Shown here piece by piece: positions 55,143 through 64,000 of a DNA stretch of 64,000 nucleotides. The notes beneath the pieces were generated by a model. It saw only the letters and a list, made by a program, of their open reading frames with translations, searched no databases and was not told where the DNA came from. Source of the stretch: Candidatus Gullanella endobia (GTDB taxonomy: Bacteria > Pseudomonadota > Gammaproteobacteria > Enterobacterales > Enterobacteriaceae); the NCBI RefSeq assembly GCF_900048035.1, contig NZ_LN999832.1:806001-870000 (forward strand), written 5' to 3'. Position numbers and translations under genes: made by a program. The stretch's first letter is position 1; every line of letters begins with the position of its first letter.

Positions 55143-55208
55143 TAAGCGCTTACCGTATGAATTAATTTTTTTGTTAAAATAATATTTCCTAAGAATACAT
55201 TTATTATT
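55143..55208 (+). pseudogene. zapD: zapD C-terminal remnant, tentative
   Basis: Directly before yacG, as zapD is in E. coli, the plus strand reads AYRMN with stops, then NN and E at the spacing of the ZapD end AIRFMPLDTENG...PERLDFE. ZapD bundles FtsZ filaments. The match is thin and depends on adjacency to the clear yacG fossil. Confidence 0.35.
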
Positions 55209-55376
55209 ATGAATGATAGTATCGTTTATGTCAATTATCCAACCTGTGGTAAAGCAATAGAGTGAAGTCTAATAAGTTCATTTTGTTTTTTTTACAGCAA
55301 ACGTTGTTGATTAATTGATTTTGGCGAATGGGTAAAAAAAAAGGAAAAATATATTCCAAATAATAAAAAATATTGA
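55209..55376 (+). pseudogene. yacG: yacG (gyrase inhibitor, zinc protein) pseudogene
   Basis: YacG is a small zinc protein that inhibits DNA gyrase in E. coli. From ATG 55209 the frame reads MNDSIVYVNYPTCGKAIE, a stop, SLISSFCFFYSKRC, a stop, LIDFGEWVKKK. This is gapless with E. coli YacG ([32 protein letters not shown]) apart from one early residue. The first stop replaces Trp and the second Gln. Two of the four zinc cysteines have become Tyr. Strand and place, opposite to secA beyond mutT, match E. coli. Confidence 0.88.
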
Positions 55377-55599
55377 TATCGATGATACATTATAGATTCA
55401 TGCACTTTATTATGTAATAATTGCATCAATTCTCATAATCTTTATTATTCTTATAAGCTATTAATATTATAATATATTTTCGCTTTATAATATGAATTAT
55501 GAAAATCTGATATATTTGAAAATACATTATCTGTATATCTTATATGTCTATAATAAGATGTGAATTTATCTACTAATGCTATATGCTTTTTGATCTGCT

Positions 55600-55800
55600 T
55601 TTGGTTAGATAATCACTATTGTTTTAGTTATTAGAAACTTTTCCGTATATAATACTTACTAAGAACGCAGATAAAGCCATCGTTTGTTTTGTAGAGTATA
55701 CTTACACTTCTTTTTTACTGTTCTTAGTAGAATAGAAGTGTATTTTAGAAAATACGCTTAGTAATAGTAATTTACGGTACTAAATTTCAATATCGGTTTT
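55600..55800 (-). pseudogene. mutT: mutT (8-oxo-dGTP diphosphatase) remnant
   Basis: On the minus strand downstream of secA, where E. coli has mutT, a translation reads VP-stop-ITITK (MutT FPDRHITL), then RWLYL (EWMSL) and KFLITKTIVII (DFPPANEPVIAKL). Stops and frame changes interrupt it and the Nudix box was not found. MutT sanitises oxidised dGTP; its loss would raise A:T to C:G transversions. Confidence 0.45.
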
Positions 55801-55894
55801 TAGGTAATTATAATATAATTCCTAATTGGACTAGAAATTTTTTATTTTTATCACTTGAATACTAATAAAGTATATTCATGCAAATATTCTTAGA

Positions 55895-55922
55895 TTACCA
55901 GAAAATATTTATTTTCTGGTAA
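55895..55922. repeat. 13-bp hairpin downstream of secA
   Basis: Arms 55895-55907 and 55910-55922 are exact complements (TTACCAGAAAATA and its complement) around TT, about 170 bases after the secA stop. No T run follows on the minus strand. It could mark the transcript end of secA or be one of the unexplained palindromes. The flanking DNA (55801-56087) shows nothing else. Confidence 0.6.
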
Positions 55923-56087
55923 ATTTCACGAAAAATACTGAAATGGTTTATATCGACGTAACTATTAAAGTTTATTTAAGTTTTTATATAGGAAGACCAT
56001 ATGTCATAAAAGTATAACTTTTTTACTAATATAATTGAAGTAGTTGATCATGATATATAACTTATTTGCAATAATAAAATAAAGTAA

Positions 56088-58802
56088 TTAGTATAATTTG
56101 CCATGGCAATGTTTAAATTTTTTACCAAAACCACACGGACAAGGATCATTGCGCCTGACTTTTTGATTTTCTTTTTTTTGTATCAACGCTGAGTTATTTT
56201 GTATTATTTTTTCTATTAAAGTTTGATGACTAAATTGATGTTGTTTTATTAAATATTCGGCTTTTTCACGCTGAAATTCCATCAGTTTTAATTTTTCCGA
56301 CATATGTAATTTAACTTTGCTAAGTATGCTAATCACTTCATATTTTAATGATTCTAGCATAGTAGAAAACATTATAAAAGATTCACGCTTATACTCTTGT
56401 TTCGGATCCTTTTGTGCATAACCGCGTAAATGGATACCTTGTCGGAGATAATCCATTGCAGCTAGATGTTCTTTCCATAGATAATCCAAAGTTTTTAACA
56501 TAATATTTTTCTCAAAACAGAGAAATACCTTTCTATTAACGATCTGTTCTTTAGGTTGATATTTAGGTAATTCACTTTCTTCTATAACCCGGTTACGCAA
56601 GATTTCTTTATGCAAATTAGGTTCGTTTTCTAACCATTTTGCAATCGGTATCTCCAGATCAAAGTCCTCTTTTAAGCGATGCTGTAATCCAGAAACATCC
56701 CATGTCTCCTCTAGAGATTGAGGTGAAATGTATCTATCAAAAACATTTTTTATAACATCTTTTCGTATACTATTGATAGTATTACTAATATCTATCATAT
56801 CTAGGAGTTCATTACGCTGGGTATAGATTGCACGGCGTTGATCATTAGCAATATCATCATATTCTAGCAATTGCTTACGAATATCAAAATTACGACTTTC
56901 TACTCTACGTTGAGCGTTAGTAATCGCTTTTGTAACCCAGGGATGTTCAATAGCTTCGCCGAATTTTACTCCTAATTTACGCATCATATCAGAGACGCGA
57001 TCTGAAGTAAAAATACGCATTAAGTCATCTTCCATCGATAAATAAAAACGAGAGGAACCAGCATCACCCTGTCGACCAGATCGGCCACGTAGCTGATTAT
57101 CGATACGGCGAGATTCATGACGTTCAGTACCAATAATATGTAAACCACCAGCGGCTATTGCTGCCTCATAACGAAGCTTCCAGGCATTCTTGATTTCAGA
57201 AATTTGCTGCTTATTTTTAGATTTTAGAGCTGAAACTTCTGCTTTCCAACTACCACCTAGTACAATATCGGTTCCACGTCCAGCCATGTTTGTAGCAATA
57301 GTAACCGCTCCTGGCTGGCCTGCTTGAGAAATAATTTCGGCTTCTATTGCATGAAATTTAGCGTTTAGTACTTTATGCGAAATATTAGCTTTTTTTAACA
57401 TACTAGAAAGCAACTCTGACTTTTCAATGGAGATTGTTCCTACTAGAACAGGTTGACCGCGTTTAGTACAAGTTTTTATATCTTCAATAATAGCATCGAT
57501 TTTTTCTTTTTCCGTCATATAAACTAAATCAGCTAAATCCTTACGGATCATAGGGCGATTAGTCGGCACAACTATAGTATCGAGTTTATAAATGGAACTA
57601 AACTCAAACGCTTCAGTATCAGCGGTACCACTCATACCAGCTAATTTTTCATACAGGCGAAAGTAGTTCTGAAAAGTAATTGAGGCTAACGTCTGGTTTT
57701 CATTTTGGATTGTGACATTTTCTTTAGCTTCTATTGCTTGATGTAACCCATCAGACCAACGACGTCCCGGCATGCTACGGCCAGTATGCTCATCGATAAT
57801 AATAACTTCACCATTTTTTACAATATAATCTACATCGCGTGAGAATAATACATGAGCACGCAAAGCAGCAGTGATATGATGCATCAGAATAATATTAGTT
57901 GGTGAATAGAGTGATTCATCCTCTTCCATGAGTCCGGTTTTTACTAGCAATTCTTCAATAAATATTAATCCTCGTTCTGTTAAATGTACTTGTCGTAATT
58001 TTTCATCTACTGAGAAATGCCCATTACCATTGAAATTTTCAGAATCTTCTTTGTCTTGACGAATCAGATAAGGAATCAGTTTATTAATATAATGATATAT
58101 ATCCGAACTATCCTCTGATCGACCAGAGATAATTAGTGGAGTACGTGCTTCATCGATAAGAATTGAATCTACTTCGTCTATTATCGCATAATGCAATTTG
58201 CGTTGTACTCGATCTTCCGGAGAAAATGCCATATTATCACGCAGATAGTCAAAACCGTATTCATTGTTAGTACCATAGGTGATATCGGCGGAATAAGCAG
58301 CACGTTTAGCTGAAGCTGACAACCCTGGAAGGTTAATGCCAACGTTTAGCCCAAAAAACTCAAATAGTGGACGGTTGTTTTCTGCATCACGCTTCGCCAA
58401 GTAATCATTCATTGTAACTATATGCACACCTTTTCCACTCAGAGCATTTAAATAGGCTGGTAGCGTAGCCGTTAAAGTTTTCCCTTCACCAGTACGCATC
58501 TCAGCGATGCAATTATTATTAAGAACTATACCGCCTATTAATTGTACATCGAAATGACGCATACCGAAAACCCGTTTGCTACCTTCTCGCACTACAGCAA
58601 AAACTTCTGGCAAAAGACTATCAAGAGTAACGCCTTGAGTAATTCGGTTTCTAAATTCCACAGTTTTAAACGCGAGCTGTTCATCACTCAGACATTCTAT
58701 TGTTGTTTCCATCTGGTTAATTTTATCTACTACTTTTCTCATACGGTGTAGAATACGATCGTTACGACTACCAAAAATATTAGTAATTAATTTTTCTAGC
58801 AT
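56088..58802 (-). CDS. secA: Protein translocase ATPase SecA
   Basis: SecA drives export through SecYEG. The 904 residues match E. coli SecA (901). Walker A is in [20 protein letters not shown] near 100, the DEAD-type motif in [20 protein letters not shown] near 208, and GTDIVLGG and [19 protein letters not shown] in the second motor half. The C-terminal zinc motif [14 protein letters not shown] for SecB and lipid contact is intact. The SecM arrest gene that precedes secA in E. coli was not found, so secretion-sensing control of secA is probably absent. Confidence 0.97.
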   Translation of the reverse strand: MLEKLITNIFGSRNDRILHRMRKVVDKINQMETTIECLSDEQLAFKTVEFRNRITQGVTLDSLLPEVFAVVREGSKRVFGMRHFDVQLIGGIVLNNNCIAEMRTGEGKTLTATLPAYLNALSGKGVHIVTMNDYLAKRDAENNRPLFEFFGLNVGINLPGLSASAKRAAYSADITYGTNNEYGFDYLRDNMAFSPEDRVQRKLHYAIIDEVDSILIDEARTPLIISGRSEDSSDIYHYINKLIPYLIRQDKEDSENFNGNGHFSVDEKLRQVHLTERGLIFIEELLVKTGLMEEDESLYSPTNIILMHHITAALRAHVLFSRDVDYIVKNGEVIIIDEHTGRSMPGRRWSDGLHQAIEAKENVTIQNENQTLASITFQNYFRLYEKLAGMSGTADTEAFEFSSIYKLDTIVVPTNRPMIRKDLADLVYMTEKEKIDAIIEDIKTCTKRGQPVLVGTISIEKSELLSSMLKKANISHKVLNAKFHAIEAEIISQAGQPGAVTIATNMAGRGTDIVLGGSWKAEVSALKSKNKQQISEIKNAWKLRYEAAIAAGGLHIIGTERHESRRIDNQLRGRSGRQGDAGSSRFYLSMEDDLMRIFTSDRVSDMMRKLGVKFGEAIEHPWVTKAITNAQRRVESRNFDIRKQLLEYDDIANDQRRAIYTQRNELLDMIDISNTINSIRKDVIKNVFDRYISPQSLEETWDVSGLQHRLKEDFDLEIPIAKWLENEPNLHKEILRNRVIEESELPKYQPKEQIVNRKVFLCFEKNIMLKTLDYLWKEHLAAMDYLRQGIHLRGYAQKDPKQEYKRESFIMFSTMLESLKYEVISILSKVKLHMSEKLKLMEFQREKAEYLIKQHQFSHQTLIEKIIQNNSALIQKKENQKVRRNDPCPCGFGKKFKHCHGKLY

Positions 58803-59131
58803 AGTTATTCACATCTCATCATAACCAATCTATTGGCTACCAAAAAATCGTTTTTTAAAAAAAATGCTTCTTTAATGTTATAAAATACTGTAGAAAATTT
58901 CTAAGATAAACTAGATGGCTAAATCTGGTTTGAAAAATGCTTTATTTTTTGATATTAGAAAAATTATCAGTTCAGTATAATATTTTCTGATTAAAGAGTT
59001 ATAACAAAAATCTATAAAACTAACTATAATTATCCTTAAAAGGAAATACTTCAATAAATAACATCTGATAATTTGTTATTAATGATTTAAAATACCTATT
59101 ATTTGATAATATTTTACTCTGGAGTGTTATT
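58803..59131. other. Divergent gap between secA and the DUF721 gene
   Basis: E. coli secM would lie on the minus strand about here. I found no arrest motif or other secM trace. It should contain promoters for both secA and the DUF721 gene. Confidence 0.45.
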
Positions 59132-59461
59132 ATGCGTGATAGTCGTCCGCATCCAGTTAATAGACTATTTAGTGAAATCGATAAAAACGGTCATGTTTCT
59201 TTGTCAAAAATTCAGCAGCACTGCATGCTGCTACTGAAGCTTAATCGCATAGTTAATACATTATTACCAATACCACTTCGCCCTTGGTGCCGTGTAGCTA
59301 ACATCCGCCAAGGAATTTTAATACTAGAAACAGCTAACGCCAACTGGAAGTTACGATTGTATTATGAACAATTTCACTTATTATCTTCGTTGAGAGCACA
59401 GATTCTACCATCATTATTGTCTATTGATATCAAGATAAACCCTGGTCTAGCAAGAAAGTAA
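59132..59461 (+). CDS. DUF721 protein (DciA-related), between lpxC and secA
   Basis: The 109-residue product begins MRDSRPHPVNRLF and carries the DUF721 core RPWCRVANIRQGILILETAN then WKLRLYYEQFHLLSSLRAQ and LPSLLSIDIKINPGL. DUF721 is the domain of DciA, a helicase operator that loads DnaB in bacteria without DnaC; many gammaproteobacteria carry such a gene beside lpxC and secA. Whether this enterobacterial version loads helicase is unknown. It reads opposite to lpxC and secA. It is intact in a region where small genes have decayed, which suggests it is needed. A TCTGGAGTG leader precedes ATG. Confidence 0.8.
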   Translation: MRDSRPHPVNRLFSEIDKNGHVSLSKIQQHCMLLLKLNRIVNTLLPIPLRPWCRVANIRQGILILETANANWKLRLYYEQFHLLSSLRAQILPSLLSIDIKINPGLARK

Positions 59462-59728
59462 GAATACAACAATTTTTTAAGCTTCTTAGTAAGGTTTACT
59501 TAAAATAAAGATAATAAATTTAAATATACAGAACATAACGTTTATTCACAATTTATTAGAGACTAGTAAAGGAAAAAATTCGAAAAATGTGCTGTAATAA
59601 TTGATGTAAACTAATCGAAGAGAACAAAAACAACGTCCTGTTTTGGAAAAAATATAGAACTAATAATAATTGCAATGAAAAACTTATAGACAGTAATAAT
59701 ACCGTATTAAAAATATAATCTACATCGA

Positions 59729-60646
59729 TTAGACCATAAAAAAGGAAGGAGCTTTAAACATTAGCGGTAATTCAGCTTGATCTTCAAAAGTTACTAATTC
59801 CCAAGCTTCTTGCCGTTCCAGTACTGCCTTTAGAAGCTGATTATTCATATTGTGTCCAGATTTAAAGGCAGTAAATGCACCGATAATATTGTGACCACAC
59901 ATAAATAAATCACCAATGGCATCAAGCATTTTATGGCGAACAAATTCATCTTCAAAACGCAGACCATCTTCATTTAGTACTCGGTTATCATCAACTACGA
60001 TAGCACAATCGAAACTTCCACCAAGTGCTAGACCACGAGATTGCAAATACTTAATATCGCGCATAAAACCAAAAGTTCGTGCACGGCTTATCTGGTTAAC
60101 AAATGACTCCGCAGAAAAATTTAAAAAGTAATGTTGCAAGTGGGCTTTAATCGCAGGATGCTTAAAGTTAATTGTAAAATCGAGTGTAAAACCGTTATAT
60201 GGCGCTAGTTCTGCCCATTTATCTCCATCTTTAACGCGTACTGTTTGTTTTAAACGTAGAAATTTTTTAGCACTATTAAGTTCCGCAATATCGGCATCTA
60301 ACAATAAGTAAACAAAGGGACTAGCACTGCCATCCATGATTGGAATTTCAGGGGCATCCACTTCAACAATGATATTGTCGATTCCTAAACCAGCAAGTGC
60401 CGAATTTAAGTGCTCTACGGTAGAAATGCGCACATTATATTTATTTACTAGACAAGTACAAAGTACCGTGTCGCGTACTGATCGAGCATCTGCAGGGAAA
60501 TCTACTGGTGGGTTTAAATCAGTTCGACGATAGATTACTCCAATATTTTCCGATGTAGGTCGTAGTGTCATTTTAACCTTTTTACCAGTATGTAATCCTA
60601 CACCGGTAGCTTGTACGATACGTTTTAATGTCCGTTGTTTGATCAT
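59729..60646 (-). CDS. lpxC: UDP-3-O-acyl-N-acetylglucosamine deacetylase LpxC
   Basis: LpxC catalyses the committed step of lipid A synthesis. I start at ATG 60644-60646 ([21 protein letters not shown]), which gives 305 residues, exactly the E. coli length; a start 27 bases upstream is possible but lacks homology. Zinc ligands are in [12 protein letters not shown] (His near 79), [10 protein letters not shown] (His and Asp near 238-242); the catalytic His lies in YKSGH-like FKSGHNMNN near 265. It ends the ftsQ-ftsA-ftsZ-lpxC series. The poorly conserved C-terminal end, which FtsH recognises in E. coli, differs (FKAPSFFMV). Confidence 0.96.
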   Translation of the reverse strand: MIKQRTLKRIVQATGVGLHTGKKVKMTLRPTSENIGVIYRRTDLNPPVDFPADARSVRDTVLCTCLVNKYNVRISTVEHLNSALAGLGIDNIIVEVDAPEIPIMDGSASPFVYLLLDADIAELNSAKKFLRLKQTVRVKDGDKWAELAPYNGFTLDFTINFKHPAIKAHLQHYFLNFSAESFVNQISRARTFGFMRDIKYLQSRGLALGGSFDCAIVVDDNRVLNEDGLRFEDEFVRHKMLDAIGDLFMCGHNIIGAFTAFKSGHNMNNQLLKAVLERQEAWELVTFEDQAELPLMFKAPSFFMV

Positions 60647-60756
60647 CTTTTTCTCTCGCAATGTTATAACCATATTGCTTACTTTTTAAATATTATAGAG
60701 AAAAGTAGACATATCTGTTTAGCGTAAAAGACAGTGTTTCAAAAAAATTTTATAAC

Positions 60757-61920
60757 TTAATCTGCCTGTTTTCGTAAGAATGTTGGAATATCCAGATAGT
60801 CTAATTCCTGATCTCTTTTGAAATTCTGCTCATTAACTACTTTAGTAACTATTGCTTTCTTTTCCTTAATAAAGGATGAGATATTTTTATTATGATTATA
60901 GTAGCACTTATCTATCACTGGCTGTCTGTTCTGCTTATTAGTTATCAATGTAATTTCTGATCGTTTATCTATACCGATACCAGTCGCTACTACAGTAACT
61001 CGCAGTTCATCGCTCATATCCGGATGTAATGAAGTACCAATAACTACAGTAGCATTATCAGAAGAAAAAGCGCGAATAGTATTACCAACGGTTTCAAACT
61101 CATCTAAACGCATATTAAAGCCTGAAGTAATATTGACTAAAACCCCATGGGCGCCAGACAAATCGATATCTTCTAGAAGTGGGCTAGAGATCGCCATTTC
61201 TGCTGCTTTTTCCGCACGATCTTCACCGCAAGCAACACCAGAGCCCATCATGGCACAGCCCATTTCTGACATTACAGTACGTACATCAGCAAAATCAACG
61301 TTCATTAATCCTGGACAGGTTATAAGTTCAGCGATACCTTGTACTGCATCTTTTAATATATTATTAGCAATACTGAATGCATCTAATAACGAAATGCCAC
61401 GCCCAAGGACTTTTAATAACTTATCATTAGGAATAGTAATAAGCGAATCGACATGCTTAGAAAGTTCGATAATACCTTTTTCAGCAAAAGACATGCGTTT
61501 CTTTCCCTCAAAATTAAAGGGTTTTGTAACTACTGCTACGGTTAAAATACCAATATCCTTAGCAATTTCTGCAATAACTGGTGCAGCACCAGTACCAGTA
61601 CCACCGCCCATACCAGCAGCAATAAACACCATATCAGTCCCTTCAAGTGCAGTTAAGAGTAGTTCTCGGTCCCCTTCGGCTGAGTTTCGACCTACTTCTG
61701 GATTAGCGCCAGCTCCAAGTCCTTTTGTAATACTACTGCCAATTTGAATAGCTTGGCCTACTGATATTTTACGTAATGCCTGAGCATCAGTATTAACTAC
61801 GAAAAAATCTACACCTTCAATTTGTTCGCGTACCATATGTTCGACGGCATTTCCGCCACCTCCGCCGATACCAATGACTTTAATTACTGCATCGTTGGTT
61901 AATTCCATAGGTTCAAACAT
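60757..61920 (-). CDS. ftsZ: Cell division GTPase FtsZ
   Basis: FtsZ forms the division ring. The 387 residues match E. coli FtsZ (383). The nucleotide loops GIGGGGGNAVEHM and GMGGGTGTGAAPVIAEIAK are intact, and the T7 loop is NVDFADVRTVM. The C-terminal linker is short and diverged, but the tail LDYLDIPTFLRKQAD, which binds FtsA and ZipA, is kept. It sits between ftsA and lpxC in the standard order. zapD, an FtsZ bundler, appears to be a fossil at 55.1 kb. Confidence 0.98.
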   Translation of the reverse strand: MFEPMELTNDAVIKVIGIGGGGGNAVEHMVREQIEGVDFFVVNTDAQALRKISVGQAIQIGSSITKGLGAGANPEVGRNSAEGDRELLLTALEGTDMVFIAAGMGGGTGTGAAPVIAEIAKDIGILTVAVVTKPFNFEGKKRMSFAEKGIIELSKHVDSLITIPNDKLLKVLGRGISLLDAFSIANNILKDAVQGIAELITCPGLMNVDFADVRTVMSEMGCAMMGSGVACGEDRAEKAAEMAISSPLLEDIDLSGAHGVLVNITSGFNMRLDEFETVGNTIRAFSSDNATVVIGTSLHPDMSDELRVTVVATGIGIDKRSEITLITNKQNRQPVIDKCYYNHNKNISSFIKEKKAIVTKVVNEQNFKRDQELDYLDIPTFLRKQAD

Positions 61921-61991
61921 AATTTTCTCCTATAATTTTTTCTTTTTATATCTGCTAATTTTAATTCGATCAATTGATAAACAGAAAAATT

Positions 61992-63263
61992 TCATTTTAA
62001 AATCAAAAAAATTCCTTTTTTTAACCAGATACTTAATCGTTTAAACCATCTATTAATTAATAATTTTTTTTCTATATTCACTTCGCTGTTTAAATGTAAT
62101 TCTTTACCATAATGTAATAATCCTACGACAGTAGAATAATCAGGTGCTTTTGTATGATCTGTTAAACCAGTTATATTAAGCGGCTGGCCGATACGTACTT
62201 GAGTATGAAATACTTGTTTTGCGCATGCTGTTAAGCCATCAATTTTCGTTGCTCCACCAGTCAAGACAATGCCCGCGGCGAGATTATGTTTTACTCCTTG
62301 TTCTCGCAGTTGTTCCTGCAATTGTAAAATCTCGTTTTGAACTAGAGCAAATAATTCACTGTAACGTGGTTCGATCACTTCAGCCAAAGTTTGACGCTGG
62401 AGATTTCTCGGTGGTCGGCCACCGACGTTTGCTATTTCTATATTCTCATCTTTATTAACCATAGCACTAAGTGCACATCCGTGGCGAATTTTGATTTCTT
62501 CAGCATCTGTAGGTGATGTACCAAAGGCGTAGGCGATATCGCTAGTAACTACATTACCTGCATAAGGAATTACTTTTGTATAGCGCAACGCTCCTGCAGT
62601 ATATACTACCATATCCATAGTTCCACCACCGATATCAAGCATACATACACCCAATTCGCGTTCATCTTCAGTGAGAACTGCATAACTTGACGCTAAACCA
62701 CTAAAAATAAGTTGATCAACTTTAAGACCACAACATTCAACTGCTTTAATAATGTTTTTGGCCATATCATTATGGCAGGTAATCATATGGACTTTAACCT
62801 GCATACGAATACCTGATAGTCCAATTGGATTTCTAATTCCTTCCTGATAATCAATTGCATAATCCTGAGGAATAACATGCAATATACGACGCTCATCTAG
62901 CATACGAACCGATTTAGCAATATGCACTACATTCTCAATATCTTCTTGAGTTACTTCTTCTTCGGAAATCGGCACCATACCAATTTCATTCTGGTAACTG
63001 ATATGTCTACCAGATAAGGAAAGGTAAACTGAAGAAATATGGCAATCTGCCATTAACTCAGCTTTATTAATAGTATGCTGGACACATTTTACGACTGCTT
63101 CCAGATCGTTAACATCACCTTTTTCCATGCCACGAGATTGACAACTACTAATACCGATTATATTTATCATAATATCGGGCAATAGTTCTCCTACCAGTGC
63201 AGCTACCTTGGTAGTACCGATCTCTAATCCTACTAGCAGTTTTCTATTTATTGCTTTGATCAT
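61992..63263 (-). CDS. ftsA: Cell division actin-like protein FtsA
   Basis: FtsA tethers FtsZ to the membrane. The 423 residues match E. coli FtsA (420). The ATPase motifs VGLEIGTTKVAALVGE, MLDIGGGTMDMVVYT and IVLTGGATKIDG are present, as is the 1C domain with EEEVTQEDIENVV. The C-terminal amphipathic membrane helix is kept (WFKRLSIWLKKGIFLIL), slightly longer than in E. coli. It is co-directional with ftsQ (23-base gap) and ftsZ (71-base gap). Confidence 0.97.
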   Translation of the reverse strand: MIKAINRKLLVGLEIGTTKVAALVGELLPDIMINIIGISSCQSRGMEKGDVNDLEAVVKCVQHTINKAELMADCHISSVYLSLSGRHISYQNEIGMVPISEEEVTQEDIENVVHIAKSVRMLDERRILHVIPQDYAIDYQEGIRNPIGLSGIRMQVKVHMITCHNDMAKNIIKAVECCGLKVDQLIFSGLASSYAVLTEDERELGVCMLDIGGGTMDMVVYTAGALRYTKVIPYAGNVVTSDIAYAFGTSPTDAEEIKIRHGCALSAMVNKDENIEIANVGGRPPRNLQRQTLAEVIEPRYSELFALVQNEILQLQEQLREQGVKHNLAAGIVLTGGATKIDGLTACAKQVFHTQVRIGQPLNITGLTDHTKAPDYSTVVGLLHYGKELHLNSEVNIEKKLLINRWFKRLSIWLKKGIFLILK

Positions 63264-63286
63264 TCTTATTTTGCCTGTATTTGAAT

Positions 63287-64000
63287 CTATTGCTGATTAT
63301 TAATTTTCGATCCGGTATAAATTTCGGCCCAACCGACAGCCAATCCTGATTTATAGCGCATATCTATATAACTAATACGTTTATTATCATTTATGGCTTG
63401 CTGGAGAAGAATCGGATAAATCCTAATAAAGCGCTTTAAGCGCTTAGCTCTATCATCTCGGCCTAATTCAAGTTTAATACCGTCTCGTAACGTTAATTGC
63501 CACGAGTGGCGAGCGCTCATACTGACTGATTTAATCTGAAACTTAGTCGTCATTAGCATTTCGTTCATTATACGATATTCGTTCAGTATCTCTCTTTCGC
63601 TACCCTCTGGACCATAAAGCATTAGAATAGGATGATTACTAATACGCTCCGATGGAGCACTAAATACTTGGCTGCTGCTGTCAAGTAGATATTGATCATT
63701 CCAGCGCGCTATAGGTACATATTCTAGAAAATGTATTTTTAACTCGTCCGGCCATCGCTTACATACACTAATTTTTTTTATCCATGGCATACGCTTAATT
63801 TGCTGATGAATAATATTAACCTCTTGCCGTATAAAGGCATCGGTCGTTCCTAATGCTAGGATTGCATTGCGGATATCATCATTGGTAGTATAATGACGAT
63901 ATCCGGTTACTATTAATCGAGATAATGGTAAATGATAGGTATCTTTCATCCAATCTACGATTATCCATCCTCCTAATAGGAGGGTATAGAGTAATATTAG
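63287..64000 (-). CDS. ftsQ: Cell division protein FtsQ, 5' end beyond the window
   Basis: FtsQ links early and late divisome proteins across the membrane. The frame stays open to the window edge, giving 237 visible residues. The first visible part, LILLYTLLLGGWIIVDWMKD, is the end of the membrane helix, followed by the POTRA domain (LPLSRLIVTGYRHYTTNDDI) and the beta domain (WPDELKIHFLEYVPIARWND). The apparent ATG at 63949 is internal, matching E. coli WMEDAQRLPLSKL, so the true start lies outside. The C-terminal end is shorter than in E. coli. Confidence 0.95.
   Translation of the reverse strand, partial: LILLYTLLLGGWIIVDWMKDTYHLPLSRLIVTGYRHYTTNDDIRNAILALGTTDAFIRQEVNIIHQQIKRMPWIKKISVCKRWPDELKIHFLEYVPIARWNDQYLLDSSSQVFSAPSERISNHPILMLYGPEGSEREILNEYRIMNEMLMTTKFQIKSVSMSARHSWQLTLRDGIKLELGRDDRAKRLKRFIRIYPILLQQAINDNKRISYIDMRYKSGLAVGWAEIYTGSKINNQQ

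Noticed and set aside
60647-60673. Nine-codon N-terminal extension of lpxC
   Set aside because: Homology begins at MIKQRTLKR and the shorter start gives the family length.
61133-61747. 204-codon open frame on the strand opposite ftsZ
   Set aside because: It lies wholly inside a highly conserved ftsZ in a complementary frame and resembles no family; it is a coding shadow.
1-64000. CRISPR arrays, insertion sequences, prophage or toxin-antitoxin genes
   Set aside because: No regularly spaced direct repeats, transposase frames or paired small genes were seen on either strand.

Overview
The window looks like a piece of the reduced genome of a gammaproteobacterial insect endosymbiont of the Enterobacterales. 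Proteins read as close orthologues of Escherichia coli proteins, often with almost the same length. Gene order follows E. coli neighbourhoods. Base composition is very AT-rich, most of all between genes. About half the window carries no intact gene, and there are no insertion sequences, phage genes, CRISPR arrays or recognisable tRNAs. I cannot name the species; Sodalis-, Wigglesworthia- and Blochmannia-like lineages all fit.

Layout. Left edge (1-2078): remains of a comM-maoP-hdfR neighbourhood, with only maoP nearly intact and frameshifted in an A8 run. Then about 5.4 kb of barren AT-rich DNA. Lipid A and tRNA genes lpxL and trhO follow, then rne and rluC. Next is the fatty acid cluster rpmF-(plsX decayed)-fabH-fabD-fabG-acpP, then mltG-(tmk decayed)-holB-ycfH-(ptsG decayed)-hinT. 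A block nudJ(decayed)-mnmA-purB(decayed)-lolE-lolD-lolC-mfd-ndh lies inverted relative to E. coli. The right third (42-64 kb) is collinear with the E. coli 2-4 minute region in reverse complement: sfsA(decayed)-dksA-gluQ(decayed)-pcnB-folK-panB, then lpd-aceF-aceE, then zapD/yacG/mutT (decayed), secA, a DUF721 gene, lpxC, ftsZ, ftsA and ftsQ (cut by the window end).

Functions. What survives is envelope and core information processing: lipid A (lpxL, lpxC), type II fatty acid synthesis, lipoprotein export (lolCDE), protein export (secA), peptidoglycan and division (mltG, ftsQAZ), RNA turnover and tRNA/rRNA modification (rne, pcnB, rluC, trhO, mnmA), replication and repair (holB, mfd), pyruvate dehydrogenase with a respiratory NADH dehydrogenase, and two vitamin genes (folK, panB). 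What has decayed includes purB, tmk, plsX, pabC and ptsG, which suggests dependence on host or partner for purines, sugar uptake and parts of folate supply.

Most striking: many gaps can be read as molecular fossils of the exact gene expected from E. coli synteny, with stop codons and frameshifts in otherwise collinear translations. Separately, the non-coding DNA carries far more long perfect palindromes (stems of 13-25 bp) than its composition should give. Several sit inside fossil genes and two overlap the stop codons of intact genes (lpxL, ndh). All alignments to E. coli proteins were made from memory by reading translations; none was run as a search.
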